Positions 32,691-45,900 are shown, counted from the stretch's first letter. The stretch is 60,000 nucleotides of DNA from Takakia lepidozioides (GCA_030704615.1 CM060732.1:15626001-15686000); one strand, 5' to 3'. Numbers and translations are program-made. The notes: generated by a model not told the origin, from the sequence alone.

Positions 32691-35600
32691 TCAAGTGTCG
32701 CAGTCATCACAATCAATGTCCACCTCCTGTGCTATGTCATCTACAAAGATTCTGGCCCCAACACCACGTGTTCTACGAAGGCCATCGCAAGGTGGACTCT
32801 GAGTGCCATGAACGGACATGCTTGCTGCGAGTGCCTCCGCATAGACAGGTAGCACACAAGACCGAGGAGGACTGAAAACAAGTCCAAATAGGTGTGATAG
32901 CCCAGGAGGGCAAGTGGAAGCACGCGGACTCCTACACATGTCCACAAAATTCCATTTTTAACACAATGATGCAATGCACAAGTCCAACGAAGAGGATGTC
33001 TCCCATTTGCACTTTGCCTCAAGAACAGCGATTCTCGATAATGAAACAACAATGCAAGCATGCACAGGTTCAACTTACTCACAGGCAAAGTCGGAGTCCA
33101 GCTCCTTGTCAGAAGTCTCCTCTGTACCAGTATCAGCGGGACGGGGCTTCGGAAGGACCTGAGAAGTGTGTCCACCCAAACCCATCAGGAGGTTCTTGTA
33201 AATCTCAGCATCCCCTTCAATCCCAAAGACATGTCGCGCACTGGCCTTGCAAGCGTGGTACGAAGCACCTGCAGTGGAATAGAATGAAGTAAGCAGACAT
33301 TGAAGACACATTCGGAACGGTGGAAAGTGCTGAAAGTGCAAGCTCAATCAAACCTCATGAAATGTGAATGTTGAAGGGACGAACCTGTGCCCATCGACAA
33401 ATCCAGAACTCTGGCGTCTGTGTAGGTGCAGCACTCCACAATCGTTTGAATGAAAGCCGGGCTCCTCTCCCTCGCCCCTCTCCAAGGAACCCCATTCCCC
33501 CTTCGCAAGCACACGTTGCTGTCGACGTAGTTGTGATGCATGTCATCCGTGGGAGGATCTGTCCTGTCATCTATGAACTTGCCCCCGTGAGTGATGGCAA
33601 ACTCCGTAATGCCGGCCGGAGTCGTTGGTGGATGCACCCGGACGAGACAAACAGCTTCAAACAGACGAGTCTGCGAACATGACATCCAGAAGGAACTAAG
33701 AACCAAAATAAAATCGGGCCCCTACATATGAGTTTGAGCGACCTACACAACACAATCCCAGAACAAAAAAGAAGAGGAAGAAGAAGGGAAACTCACCATC
33801 TCTCCCGGACGATCCCCCTTCGTAAGGTACATGCTGTTCACACAATTCCATGTCTTCAGGACTCTCATGCCCGAGGCTTTCAAATAGCTGGCAAGGGCAC
33901 GGCGACACCGAACATCGATGGACTGGATGAGAACCAAAACACCTGCATCGGAAAGGAAGAAGTTGCAAAAGGAAAAAACCCACCGCCAGTAGCGCTCATC
34001 AAATGCATTCCAACCCGGACAAGCACCCGATGGTGGGATATCCGGGACTGCCAACCCATCAGGGATGTCCAAGATGATGAGTTCCGCTGCATATGGCTTC
34101 TCCTTCCCGTTCACCCACGATTTGGTCATTTTAGCCTGCAAACAAAAATACAATGGAATTCTGACAAGTTTATAAACGATCCATGCCCACAGCAGACAAA
34201 GAGAGCAGAAGCCACAGAACCCAAAGAGAACACGCACCGTGCTGAGGAACTCGACAATCCTCTCCCACACTGGTGATGGCTCGCCCTTGTAATCAGATTT
34301 CTTCGACTCCATCATGGCAAGGAACCCGACGTTGGCAATCTCCAACCTGGTTGGACGAATGACCCTCGTGGGATGTTCCACTGCATGGTACGGGTCCTTG
34401 GGATCAACCACACCCTTGTTTTTTCTCCCGGATCCCCTACCATGCGGTGGAGTCTGCTGGACATGCTCCACAGGGCCAATAGCTGCAACACTTCCCTGCC
34501 CTTGTGCCACCTTCCCTCTACCCCTTCCCGTCCCCACAACACCAGCAACATCTTTTCCCTTTGCCTTTCTTCCTCTACCCGGGGTATCCTGAGCGGGAGG
34601 CTCCTTCTCTGCAAGAGTCCTCAGATTACGCTCATGAATGTCGAGGTCCGCTGCTGCGGCAGTGGCTGCAATACGGTCATTCTCTCTCCTCAAAGACAAC
34701 TCTACAGCTGGGGTCTCTGAAGGAGGGCAATCCAAATACCAACCACAAGAAGAAAGATGGTCCGGACCCCAGTCATGCAAGATCCCAGCAGTGAACATGG
34801 TCTGGTTGCCAGCAGGGACAAGCCAAAGGTCCACGAAATCTGGATGTTTGTCCAAGCAATTCTCTTCCAGGAGAACAAACTTAATGTACCTGCACGAACA
34901 GACACAGCCTCATTATCCAATGCACATATTGTGTCCCAGCTTTTTCAACACACCAGGAAGACCCCCTTAAACAGTATGCCACACAACACATTGCAACCAC
35001 AACACAAGCAAAGAGTGCAAGGGTGTGCACCTGTAAAGGCATCGTTTCCAGGCTTCCTCTCCTTTTTCCTGCTGGTCAAGCTCATTTGTTCGACTGATGC
35101 CACCCTCCTTGCTGAACTCTCTAAAGAAACCAGAGTGCCACACTGTGGCTCTCCATTTCCTCATGTATGCTTCGAAGGAGAGCTTCGGAGCTGTCATAGT
35201 GATGCCATAGTCAGCCAGCTGAGTATGCAGAACCGATCGGGCCCTTTCTTCCAACTGCAAAAAAATTGAAATGGAAGAATGAACCCAAAAACAGTCACAG
35301 CGAATGTAAGAGGCAATGGGAAGAGAAGGACAGGAAAAGAGAAAAGAAAGTGAGATACGAGAGGACATCACACCTGGCTCCAGTAAGTGGCCTTGTGAAG
35401 CCAGTTGTCCAGCACATTGTCACTGACAGGAACGACACGCTGGGTCTTCTTCTCCTTCTCTGGCCTTGGGAACATGTGGGTATCCCTAACTGTGGGATCG
35501 GAGTTCCATATCTGCAGCCACTTCACCTTCTGTTCAGAAGACACGACGGCGGTAGACAACCTGTGCAACTTCTCCTGGGCCATCTCCGGCTTGCCTGGCT

Positions 35601-36804
35601 TGTTATAATGGTTTTTTATCTCCAGCAGAAACTGCGGCCCGAATGATGGGTCGGCCATTCTCAACTGCTTCACAAAAGCACTCATTATTGTCCTTCTTGT
35701 AGCGTTCATCTCCTTCTGGATGTGACTTTCAACTCCCTTTGCTGTCCTTCTCTCCTCAGGGGTAGAGCTGTAGTATTCCAGTTTGCCACGCTCCCCTGCA
35801 TCTGCAATGTCTTGCTGCAAGGGAATGCAAGAGAGTTGCATCAATCCAAGGTCAAGGGAGACAGAGAGAAACAAACATGTGGAAGCAGGAATATGGAAAG
35901 GCCAGATGAAGGAAGATGTATCTCACCGTGTACATGTACTCCATGAAAGCCTCACGGGTCAACGAGTACCATGTTTCCGAAGTCTTGGAGCTTTCGCATT
36001 TCTTATACATCTCTGCCGAAAGGATGGTCTTGAAGTTGGTCAAGGGCATCTGCCCGATCCTTTGTATCCTATACAGTGTGTGAACCAGACTCGTTTTGAC
36101 ATGCGATGTCTCCGTCCCTCTGCAGAATGATATCTGAATTTCAGAATGTAATTCAAGGACTTCAATCAAGGAAGAACGGAACCAGAAGTGCAACGTGTAC
36201 AATGAGAAACCAACCTGTTCACATCATTCATTGCCGTCAGAAGACCCATCATGTTGTCGTCACAATCAAGCACCATCGATCGAACAGAGTAATGCCACTC
36301 TTCCTCCTGTGAGTGCAGCCTCCCAATGACAGCCATCCATGCAAGCAACCGGTGGTTGCCATCCCAAACGTGAAACATCTTCCCCGAGAATACCTGGGTG
36401 GAAGGTTTTCTGGAGAGAAGAAGTTCGAAGGATTCGTTCACCTGTCTCCAAATGGGGTCCCAGGAGTCGACGATTGACTCATCAACAAGGAGCTCGTTAC
36501 CTCTTGAATCCCTAGTAGAAACGTAAAAGACCGCGGATCCATCCAAATACCCATGAACAAACTCGGCCTCCAGCTTGAGAATGTCTTTGACAAGGGGTGG
36601 ACGAACGACGGGCATGGAAACCAACCTACACAGGGGAATCTTCAACCTCCCACCAGGAGCAAGCATACTTTGAACCACAAGCTGAGAGTTCACCTTTTGA
36701 CCCCCCAGCATCTCAGCGGCTTTGCTTTCATAAAACTCATCGTCAACATCATCTTTGGTCTCCTTCCCCTGACCCTGAGGGACCTCATCCGCCACACTTT
36801 GCAT
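32691..36804 (-). CDS. ParB-like / beta-class DNA methyltransferase-like fusion protein, nine exons, apparently intact
   Basis: Exons 36804-36215, 36119-35927, 35814-35374, 35254-35031, 34889-34238, 34135-33797, 33670-33385, 33268-33083 and 32740-32691 join in phase through GT-AG introns into 986 residues. A further 5' exon is possible, because an acceptor-like CCTTGCAG precedes the ATG. Residues 55-160 look like a ParB/sulfiredoxin-fold domain: IPLCRLVSMPVVR, then VWDGNHRLLAW with DGNHR at 148-152. Residues 198-450 are helical and unrecognised; 500-640 are low-complexity and basic. A methyltransferase-like domain follows: motif IV position LIILDIPDG (DIPD at 723-726), SPAFIQTIVE (883-892), motif I VLDLSMGTG (901-909), FGIEGD (923-928). 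The tail is acidic. The motif order fits beta-class N6/N4 enzymes, but DIPD replaces D/N/S-P-P-Y/F/W, so activity is doubtful. ParB-methyltransferase fusions are familiar from phages and bacterial mobile elements. It probably acts on the element's own palindromes (inference). Confidence 0.75.
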
Positions 36805-37039
36805 TTTCCCCTGCAAGGTTGTTCACTCAAATTCTTATAAGAGAGGAATGAAACGTCGACCGATGCATGGAAAAAGTGGGATAAAAAGGGAAGTGTTCTT
36901 TGAGCTGCCAGATAAGTGTTCATTGATCCTCACGGACATGCACTATGTTCCCGATTTACACAGGGAAAGAACATTGAAAAGTTCTGCTCAAATATCTGCC
37001 CATGAGGGCCGAAAGTTGCCCTTCCATATTCATATGTTC

Positions 37040-40000
37040 TGCCTACACAGTGTGCGGTTCCGCAGACTGTTTGAGCTGACAGTGAAGGGTTCATTTTATA
37101 CTCAAAAATGTGCCCATGAAGTCCAAATTTTGCACCCAGAAACATTGAAATGCTCAGCTCAAACAGTGTGCGTTGCCGCACACTGTCTGGCTGGCAGTGA
37201 AGGGTTCATTTCACCCTCACACGGGTGCCCATGAAGTCCAAATTTTGCACCCAGAAACATTGAAATGCTCAGCTCAAACAGTGTGCGTTGCCGCACACTG
37301 TCTGAGCTGGCAGTGAAGGGTTCATTTCACACTCACACAGGTGCCCCTGAAGTCCAAATTTTCACCCAGAAACATTGAAATGCTCAGCTCAAACAGTGTG
37401 CGTTGCCGCACACTGTCTGAGCTGGCAGTGAAGGGTTCATTTCACACTCACACAGGTGCCCCTGAAGTCCAAATTTTTCACCCAGAAACATTGAAATGCT
37501 CAGCTCAAACAGTGTGCGTTGCCGCACACTGTCTGGCTGGCAGTGAAGGTTTTTTCACACTCACACAGGTGCCCCTGAAGTCCAAATATTTCACCCAGAA
37601 ACATTGAAATGCTCAGCTCAAACAGTGTGCGTTGCCGCACACTGTCTGAGCTGGCAGTGAAGGGTTCATTTCACACTCACACAGGTGCCCCTGAAGTCCA
37701 AATTTTGCATCCAGAAACATTGAAATGCTCAGCTCAAACAGTGTGCGTTGCCGCACACTGTCTGAGCTGGCAGTGAAGGGTTCTTTTCACACTCACACAG
37801 GTGCCCCTGAAGTCCAAATATTTCACCAGAAACATTGAAATGCTCAGCTCAAACAGTGTGCGTTGCCGCACACTGTCTGAGCTGGCAGTGAAGGGTTCAT
37901 TTCACACTCACACAGGTGCCCCTGAAGTCCAATTTTTTGCATCCAGAAACATTGAAATGCTCAGCTCAAACAGTGTGCGTTGCCGCACACTGTCTGAGCT
38001 GGCAGTGAAGGGTTCTTTTCACTCACACAGGTGCCCCTGAAGTCCAAATTGCATCCAGAAACATTGAAATGCTCAGCTCAAACAGTGTGCGTTGCCGCAC
38101 ACTGTCTGAGCTGGCAGTGAAGGGTTCATTTCACACTCACACAGGTGCCCCTGAAGTCCAAATTTTGCATCCAGAAACATTGAAATGCTCAGCTCAAACA
38201 GTGTGCGTTGCCGCACACTGTCTGAGCTGGCAGTGAAGGGTTCTTTCACACTCACACAGGTGCCCCTGAAGTCCAATATTTCACCCAGAAACATTGAAAT
38301 GCTCAGCTCAAACAGTGTGCGTTGCCGCACACTGTCTGAGCTGGCAGTGAAGGGTTCTTTTCACACTCACACAGGTGCCCCTGAAGTCCAAATATTTCAC
38401 CCAGAACATTGAAATGCTCAGCTCAAACAGTGTGCGTTGCCGCACACTGTCTGAGCTGGCAGTGAAGGGTTCTTTTCACACTCACACAGGTGCCCCTGAA
38501 GTCCAAATTTTGCACCCAGAAACATTGAAATGCTCAGCTCAAACAGTGTGCGTTGCCGCACACTGTCTGAGCTGGCAGTGAAGGGTTCATTTCACACTCA
38601 CACAGGTGCCCCTGAAGTCCAATTTTGCACCCAGAAACATTGAAATGCTCAGCTCAAACAGTGTGCGTTGCCGCACTGTCTGGGCTGGCAGTGAAGGGTT
38701 CTTTCACACTCACACAGGTGCCCCTGAAGTCCAAATATTTCACCCAGAAACATTGAAATGCTCAGCTCAAACAGTGTGCGTTGCCGCACACTGTCTGAGC
38801 TGGCAGTGAAGGGTTCATTTCACACTCACACAGGTGCCCCTGAAGTCCAATTTTTGCATCCAGAAACATTGAAATGCTCAGCTCAAACAGTGTGCGTTGC
38901 CGCACACTGTCTGGGCTGGCAGTGAAGGGTTCTTTTCACACTCACACAGGTGCCCCTGAAGTCCAAATATTTCACCCAGAAACATTGAAATGCTCAGCTC
39001 AAACAGTGTGCGTTGCCGCACACTGTCTGAGCTGGCAGTGAAGGGTTCATTTCACACTCACACAGGTGCCCCTGAAGTCCAAATATTTCACCCAGAAACA
39101 TTGAAATGCTCAGCTCAAACAGTGTGCGTTGCCGCACACTGTCTGAGCTGGCAGTGAAGGGTTCATTTCACACTCACACAGGTGCCCCTGAAGTCCAAAT
39201 TTGCACCCAGAAACATTGAAATGCTCAGCTCAAACAGTGTGCGTTGCCGCACACTGTCTGAGCTGGCAGTGAAGGGTTCTTTTCACACTCACACAGGTGC
39301 CCCTGAAGTCCAATATTTCACCCAGAAACATTGAAATGCTCAGCTCAAACAGTGTGCGTTGCCGCACACTGTCTGAGCTGGCAGTGAAGGGTTCATTTCA
39401 CACTCACACAGGTGCCCCTGAAGTCCAAATTTTGCACCCAGAAACATTGAAATGCTCAGCTCAAACAGTGTGCGTTGCCGCACACTGTCTGGGCTGGCAG
39501 TGAAGGGTTCTTTTCACACTCACACAGGTGCCCCTGAAGTCCAAATATTTCACCCAGAAACATTGAAATGCTCAGCTCAAACAGTGTGCGTTGCCGCACA
39601 CTGTCTGAGCTGGCAGTGAAGGGTTCATTTCACACTCACACAGGTGCCCCTGAAGTCCAAATTTCACCCAGAAACATTGAAATGCTCAGCTCAAACAGTG
39701 TGCGTTGCCGCACACTGTCTGAGCTGGCAGTGAAGGGTTCATTTCACACTCACACAGGTGCCCCTGAAGTCCAAATATTTCACCCAGAAACATTGAAATG
39801 CTCAGCTCAAACAGTGTGCGTTGCCGCACACTGTCTGAGCTGGCAGTGAAGGGTTCTTTTCACACTCACACAGGTGCCCCTGAAGTCCAAATATTTCACC
39901 CAGAAACATTGAAATGCTCAGCTCAAACAGTGTGCGTTGCCGCACACTGTATGAGCTGGCAGTGAAGGGTTCTTTTTACACTCACACAGGTGCCCCTGAA

Positions 40001-41620
40001 GTCCAAATTTTGCATCCAGAAACATTGAAATGCTCAGCTCAAACAGTGTGCGTTGCCGCACACTGTCTGAGCTGGCAGTGAAGGGTTCATTTCACACTCA
40101 CACGGGTGCCCGTGAAGTCCAAATTTTGCACCCAGAAACATTGAAATGCTCAGCTCAAACAGTGTGCGTTGCCGCACACTGTCTGGGCTGGCAGTGAAGG
40201 GTTCTTTTCACACTCACACAGGTGCCCCTGAAGTCCAAATATTTCACCCAGAAACATTGAAATGCTCAGCTCAAACAGTGTGCGTTGCCGCACACTGTCT
40301 GAGCTGGCAGTGAAGGGTTCATTTCACACTCACACAGGTGCCCCTGAAGTCCAAATATTTCACCCAGAAACATTGAAATGCTCAGCTCAAACAGTGTGCG
40401 TTGCCGCACACTGTCTGAGCTGGCAGTGAAGGGTTCTTTTCACACTCACACAGGTGCCCCTGAAGTCCAAATTTGCACCCGAAACATTGAAATGCTCAGC
40501 TCAAACAGTGTGCGTTGCCGCACACTGTCTGAGCTGGCAGTGAAGGTTCATTTCACACTCACACAGGTGCCCCTGAAGTCCAAATTTTTGCACCCAGAAA
40601 CATTGAAATGCTCAGCTCAAACAGTGTGCGTTGCCGCACACTGTCTGAGCTGGCAGTGAAGGGTTCATTTCACACTCACACAGGTGCCCTGAAGTCCAAA
40701 TTTTGCACAGAAACATTGAAATGCTCAGCTCAAACAGTGTGCGTTGCCGCACACTGTCTGAGCTGGCAGTGAAGGGTTCTTTCACACTCACACAGGTGCC
40801 CCTGAAGTCCAATATTTCACCCAGAAACATTGAAATGCTCAGCTCAAACAGTGTGCGTTGCCGCACACTGTCTGAGCTGGCAGTGAAGGGTTCTTTTCAC
40901 ACTCACACAGGTGCCCCTGAAGTCCAAATATTTCACCCAGAAACATTGAAATGCTCAGCTCAAACAGTGTGCGTTGCCGCACACTGTATGAGCTGGCAGT
41001 GAAGGGTTCTTTTCACACTCACACAGGTGCCCCTGAAGTCCAAATTTTGCATCCAGAAACATTGAAATGCTCAGCTCAAACAGTGTGCGTTGCCGCACAC
41101 TGTCTGAGCTGGCAGTGAAGGGTTCATTTCACACTAACATAACAGACATCAGACCAAATTTTGAACCCTAAAACATTGAAAAGGTCTGCTCAAACATTGT
41201 GCGTTGCCGCACGCTGTTTGAGCTGGTTTTGAAGGGTTCATTTCAACCTCAGATAACAGACAGCAAAGACCAAATTTTGCACCCAGAAACACCGAAATGC
41301 CCAGCTCAAACAGTGTGCGTTGCCGCACACTGTCTGAGCTGGCAGTGAAGGGTTCATTTCACACTCACACAGGTGCCCCTGAAGTCCAAATTTTGCACCC
41401 ATAAACATTGAAATGCTCAGCTCAAACAGTGTGCGTTGCCGCACACTGTCTGGGCTGGCAGTGAAGGGTTCTTTTCACACTCACACAGGTGCCCCTGAAG
41501 TCCAAATTTTGCACCCAGAAACATTGAAATGCTCAGCTCAAACAGTGTGCGTTGCCGCACACTGTCTGGCTGGCAGTGAAGGGTTCGTTTCACCCTCACA
41601 TAACAGACATCAAGACAAAA
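37040..41620. repeat. Central tandem palindrome array of element C, about 40 units of about 114 bp
   Basis: Each unit holds a 40-bp palindrome with 18-bp arms (one mismatch) around TTGC. Its inner part is CAGTGTGCG / TTGC / CGCACACTG and its outer part CAGCTC / GAGCTG. Between palindromes runs a conserved linker with GGTGCCCCTGAAGTCC and CAGAAACATTGAAATG. Units are highly homogeneous in the middle. The edge copies near 37050 and 41190-41310 are diverged, as expected for an array homogenised by unequal exchange. Units differ mainly by 1-3 bp indels in T-runs, by GAGCTGG versus GGCTGG, and by TTCATTTCA versus TTCTTTTCA. The array separates the divergent ParB/methyltransferase and transposase genes. 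Confidence 0.95.
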
Positions 41621-42958
41621 TTTTGCAAGACCAATGGTTCTTTCTTTCACAAATACCTGCCATTCAAAGCCGAATTCTTCACAAATATGGGTCGTGTGGA
41701 TTTTACCTTTTTCGTAGCTACTCGAGAAGACTCCCCAGTTGCCGGGGACGCTTTCCGCTTGGGGCTGCTCTCTTCGCCGACTATGTAGGTGAGCCTCTCC
41801 CCCTTCCTCTTTCCCGTGGTCAGATCGTTCGTGAGGCCAGTGTCAACATCTTCCTCCATGTCGTCTGTCTCTCCCTCAGACGCAGTGTCCTCCTCGCCTG
41901 TTCCTGGAACTATGGTGGGTTGTTGTTCTTCTCCAGATTCCTGCTCCTCCATCGCCACACTTTCCTGTATTCCCTTCTTCCTCCTTTTCCTCTTCCTCCA
42001 CTCTTTCCATCCTCATTCTATATCTAGCTCTATTCCTGTTTCTAGAACTCGTGAAGTATAATGACTTCCTTCTCTTTCTCCTCCGCTGGAAACAAGGGCT
42101 CCCCACGATGCCCCTGGAGCTCTCCAGTTTGACGTTTGCAACAAGTTCTGGTATCGCATGTAACAAAAATAAAAATGGACGTTGTCAACCGTATTTGGAT
42201 GCGGGTGTTGATATTGTGTGCGAACGGAATTCATCCATTTTGTCGTCTTTGTATTACCCAGCTAATAAAGCGCCGAAGAAAAAGAATATCCGTTGCATGC
42301 ATTTGCGATATATGTCAGATGTGCTTCGCCGCCTGCCAATACATGGCGGCCTCCTTGCCTTCTTTCAAATTCGAATGCGCCGTAGAAATGTAGTGCTTTT
42401 TCAATTCCGAGCAGTTCTTCCAGATTCGCAATAATTGTTATGCTTCACATATGCATCCACGTGTGTTGTGCTGCATGCCCTGTGGTTTTTTTTATGCCGT
42501 GACCGTCCCCATGGGGTCATTCGGTATAAAGGATTGTGTCGGATATGACCATGTGTTGCACACATTCGTGCGAGGTATCTCTTGAAGTGTCGGTGTTTGT
42601 TCTGTGCTATTCTGGCGCAACACAATCTCATTACAATCGGATCTTCCTGTTTACTGCTCTCCAGGGTTGTTGCCGTCATTTCATAATGGATGGTTTCATG
42701 TCAATTTCAGGGTTTGTTTTCCATCCAAAAACAGTACGGCTTCTTGTGGCTCTGGTCTTTCAAAACCGTTTTTCTGGTTGGTGGGAGGTGAATGTGCACG
42801 TCATCCCTACATCCTTGGCATGCATCGCCGGCAGCCTTGGTTTTGGTGCTACCCTTGTTGACCTCAGTTTGCTGGTGGTATTTCCACTTTCGATAATTAC
42901 GGGCTCTCAGTTCGGGGATTCCGTTCTGCATCGGCAGTTTCGTTCAGTGCTGGAAAAC
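41621..42958. other. Region between array and transposase of element C, no supported gene
   Basis: 41640-42060 contains an open frame on minus encoding an acidic Glu/Asp/Thr-rich stretch (around 41700-41958), possibly an extra 5' exon of a gene on that strand, but I cannot connect it. An open frame also extends upstream of 42959 in the transposase frame (from 42536) without similarity to element A; it may be 5' leader. Confidence 0.35.
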
Positions 42959-45900
42959 ATGTCGAGGGAGCGAGATGCACTCGCTCGATTCCATTCCAAT
43001 GCAGGTACTCTTCCACTGACTGCCACTGCAGACGACGATGGGTATGCAGTTGTTCATGAGGATGAGCTGGTTACAGTGTTCCCGCTGGAGTTGGGTTCTC
43101 TGCTTGTTCAGAAAGAGGTGTATGACGAGGATGGGAATTTGGATTCTGGGCACTTGGAGAAACCCTTGGTTGGCGAGTGTGGAAGGAAGTGGAGAGTCCT
43201 TCCAGGAACATACCGTGTCCTTGGAAAAGAGAGAAGACAATCAGCAGGATCAGTCGTTACCCCTGGCACTGCAGCATCGGTCGTGCAACAGAAGGGCACA
43301 GTTCCTGTGAAACAAGAGGTGAGCACATCCACTACCTTCGTTACTCTTTCGGACTCGTCCTCGGAGGATGTTTCTGAGATTCCTCCGCCAGTGCAAACTC
43401 CCTTATTGGATGATGACGAATTGCGCGAGATAACAAGTGTCATTCCAAAATTGAAAGCCCTCGCAGGTGTGCCTGGGTGCAAGAGCGAGCTACGTTTTGT
43501 TGATTGGGAGTCCCTTCCAGTGCAACGTGTTCAATACGTGCCAGCTCAGTTTGATGGGGACATCTTGTTTGAGCTCAACCCTCCCACGTCTTCCAGTGGA
43601 CTGGCTGGGCTTCTGCAGGGCATGGACAAGAAACATGACGGACATCCTTGGTGCAGGACAAAAACTTCGAACATCCATAACGACATTGGCTTGAAATTTC
43701 GGAGGTCGGTTTGCGTTGGGCATTGCAAGTGCCTGAATATTTCTTGCCCTCGGCTGAGAAACAGCGCTCAGCCAAACGAAAGTGAGTGGGAAGGTGTGCC
43801 CCTGAATCCTTTCACCCCAGGGCTTGCACCTCCCAATACCAATACTTTTGTGTGCAGGTTCTGCAAACTTTCCCCGTCCTGTGTTTCTGTTTGCCACGCT
43901 CGTATGTATCAGGTGGCACATCGATGCAAGACAATGACTCGTGCCTGCATTCATATGGGTGCACACGAGCATCCTGTGTCCAAAGGGAGTTGCAGGGATA
44001 GCGTGGACATCGCTAGAAATCTACTGAAGCAAGAGTTCCATAATGCCCCTTCTGCAACACCTTCTGCTATAGCGCTTGCAGCTAGCAAGGCATTCCTGGA
44101 AAAACACATACTGGGTGAAGGGGATTCGACACAGCCAATGCTGGATGCAGATTCCCTTGAGGCAGTCATGGACCATTTCTCCGTGTTGAGCTCTCCCAAT
44201 ATTCGAAACCAGGTGAATGCACTCAGAATGGGCACAGGCACTGCTGGATTCATGGACAACATTATGGACCTCAAACGGAGGAGTCGCTATGAATTCATTC
44301 AAAACAGTATGTTCCCTGGCCAGGGCTCGTCCAAAGTGTATTTGTTCAAGATGTCCGCTGTGGGCCAAGGCAGTGGTGTGAGCATTGTCCGCCGAATGCA
44401 ACCTGGAGGAGATTTGGCTAAATGTTGGTTAATGTTTGATCACTGCAAACGGGTGAAGGGTTGGACAACCATGGCGTGCCATGTGTATGATCCAGCGTAC
44501 CAGCGTGTGCTCTCCATAGCAATTGTGATATGCAGTCGGAGGACACTGAATCCCAGATGCTCATGTGGAAGTCCCTCCTGACCGTCATGCAGCGCAATGG
44601 AATACAGAACACAAACTTTGCGGGCTTCATGGCTGATAGTGCACAGGCAAATTTCAATGCAGTGCGGCGCGTGTTTGGTTCTGGGGATCCTAAGGTCCCC
44701 ATGGAAAATAGGGAGCGCACATGCCTCTTCCATTGGAGTCAATCTCTGGCACGTCATACAAAGCGCTGCATTCGCCCTGACCTTCAGTTGGAGCATAGAA
44801 GGCTCTGTCTGAAGTACAAGAATGCCACCTCAATGGGAGAAGCAGAGAGCACTTACCAGGCAATCCGGGCTTGGTGGTTCTCCGCTGGTGCTGCTACAGG
44901 TATCCACCTGAAGGAGTTGGAGGACTGGTTGGTTTTCTGGCACTTCAGGTACAGACAGTGGGGAGCTTTCATGACGACGGTAAGCCTCACAAGTTTTCCT
45001 TAAACACAATTGCACTTTGCATCGTGCCTGTTCATTTGGGGTTGTTCGATTGTCACTTGAATAACCTCTACCATTTCTTTTCCTTCCTCACATTTCCATG
45101 CAATGCCTCCTGCAGGACATGTCCTTGGAGGACTTGGCCGACATGCCATCGTGTAATTTGGCAGAGACTGTTCACAACGCCTGGATGCAACAGTCTACCA
45201 AAGCAGGTCGTGACTTGTATGTGGCCACTGCTGATGACATGGTGCGGGCACTTACACAACAAACCAGGTACCGCAATTTTCTGATGGGACGGGGTGGGGG
45301 AAGGGCCCCGATTCGACTTTGTTGATGCTAAGGGCTGCGAGTAGGTCCGGAGACCCGTCAAAGATGGCCAGAGCTCTAAACAGGTGCACTGAAGGTTCCC
45401 CTCTGCAATCCAGGCTCCCCCATTTGGAAGGCGAGGAAAGATTTGGATCATGCAAAAGGAAATTAAACACTCTTCCAGGGTCAGATGAGATTCCCATAGG
45501 CCAGACAGGGTCAATTTCTCTGTGCCAAAGGTTCTCCATTGCAGACTAAGTCCTGTGCCGGCCCCTTCCCAGGTGGGTCCTCCTCCTGTGGAGCAGGTGC
45601 GGAACATGCCAGCATAGCAGCGGAAATCCCATTGGAGGAGGTGGTGGGCCATGGTGCAGGAATCTGATTGCATTGATAGTGACTGGCATATAGAACGCAC
45701 CCCACCAGGATCTAGAGTGGCTTGATGGCAATTCGGACCCCTCTTTCAAGAAATGCAAATCAAAAATATGCAAAGGCTCCAGGGACTCCAGCTCCAACAT
45801 TTCACAGGGTTGTTCCGACCTTATCATAGTGGGGAGTCAAAAGAGCACAAGTTTTGGTTCTGCCCAGACGATATGGCACGATGCGTGAAGGGAACAGTTC

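Noticed and set aside
32691-36804. Calling the protein an active adenine-N6 or cytosine-N4 methyltransferase
   Set aside because: The fold-level motifs fit, but the catalytic motif IV is altered in both copies, so I limit the call to methyltransferase-like.
37341-41562. Series of open frames repeating the same 50-90-residue peptides
   Set aside because: They are translations of the 114-bp tandem units; frames change with 1-bp indels in T-runs and similar frames occur on both strands, so they reflect the repeat, not coding selection.
37040-41620. CRISPR-like regular repeat with spacers
   Set aside because: The intervals between palindromes are themselves conserved, not unique, and the genome is eukaryotic.
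42536-42958. N-terminal extension of the element C transposase
   Set aside because: The frame is open, but similarity to the element A transposase begins near 42959 and the extension is hydrophobic and unconserved.
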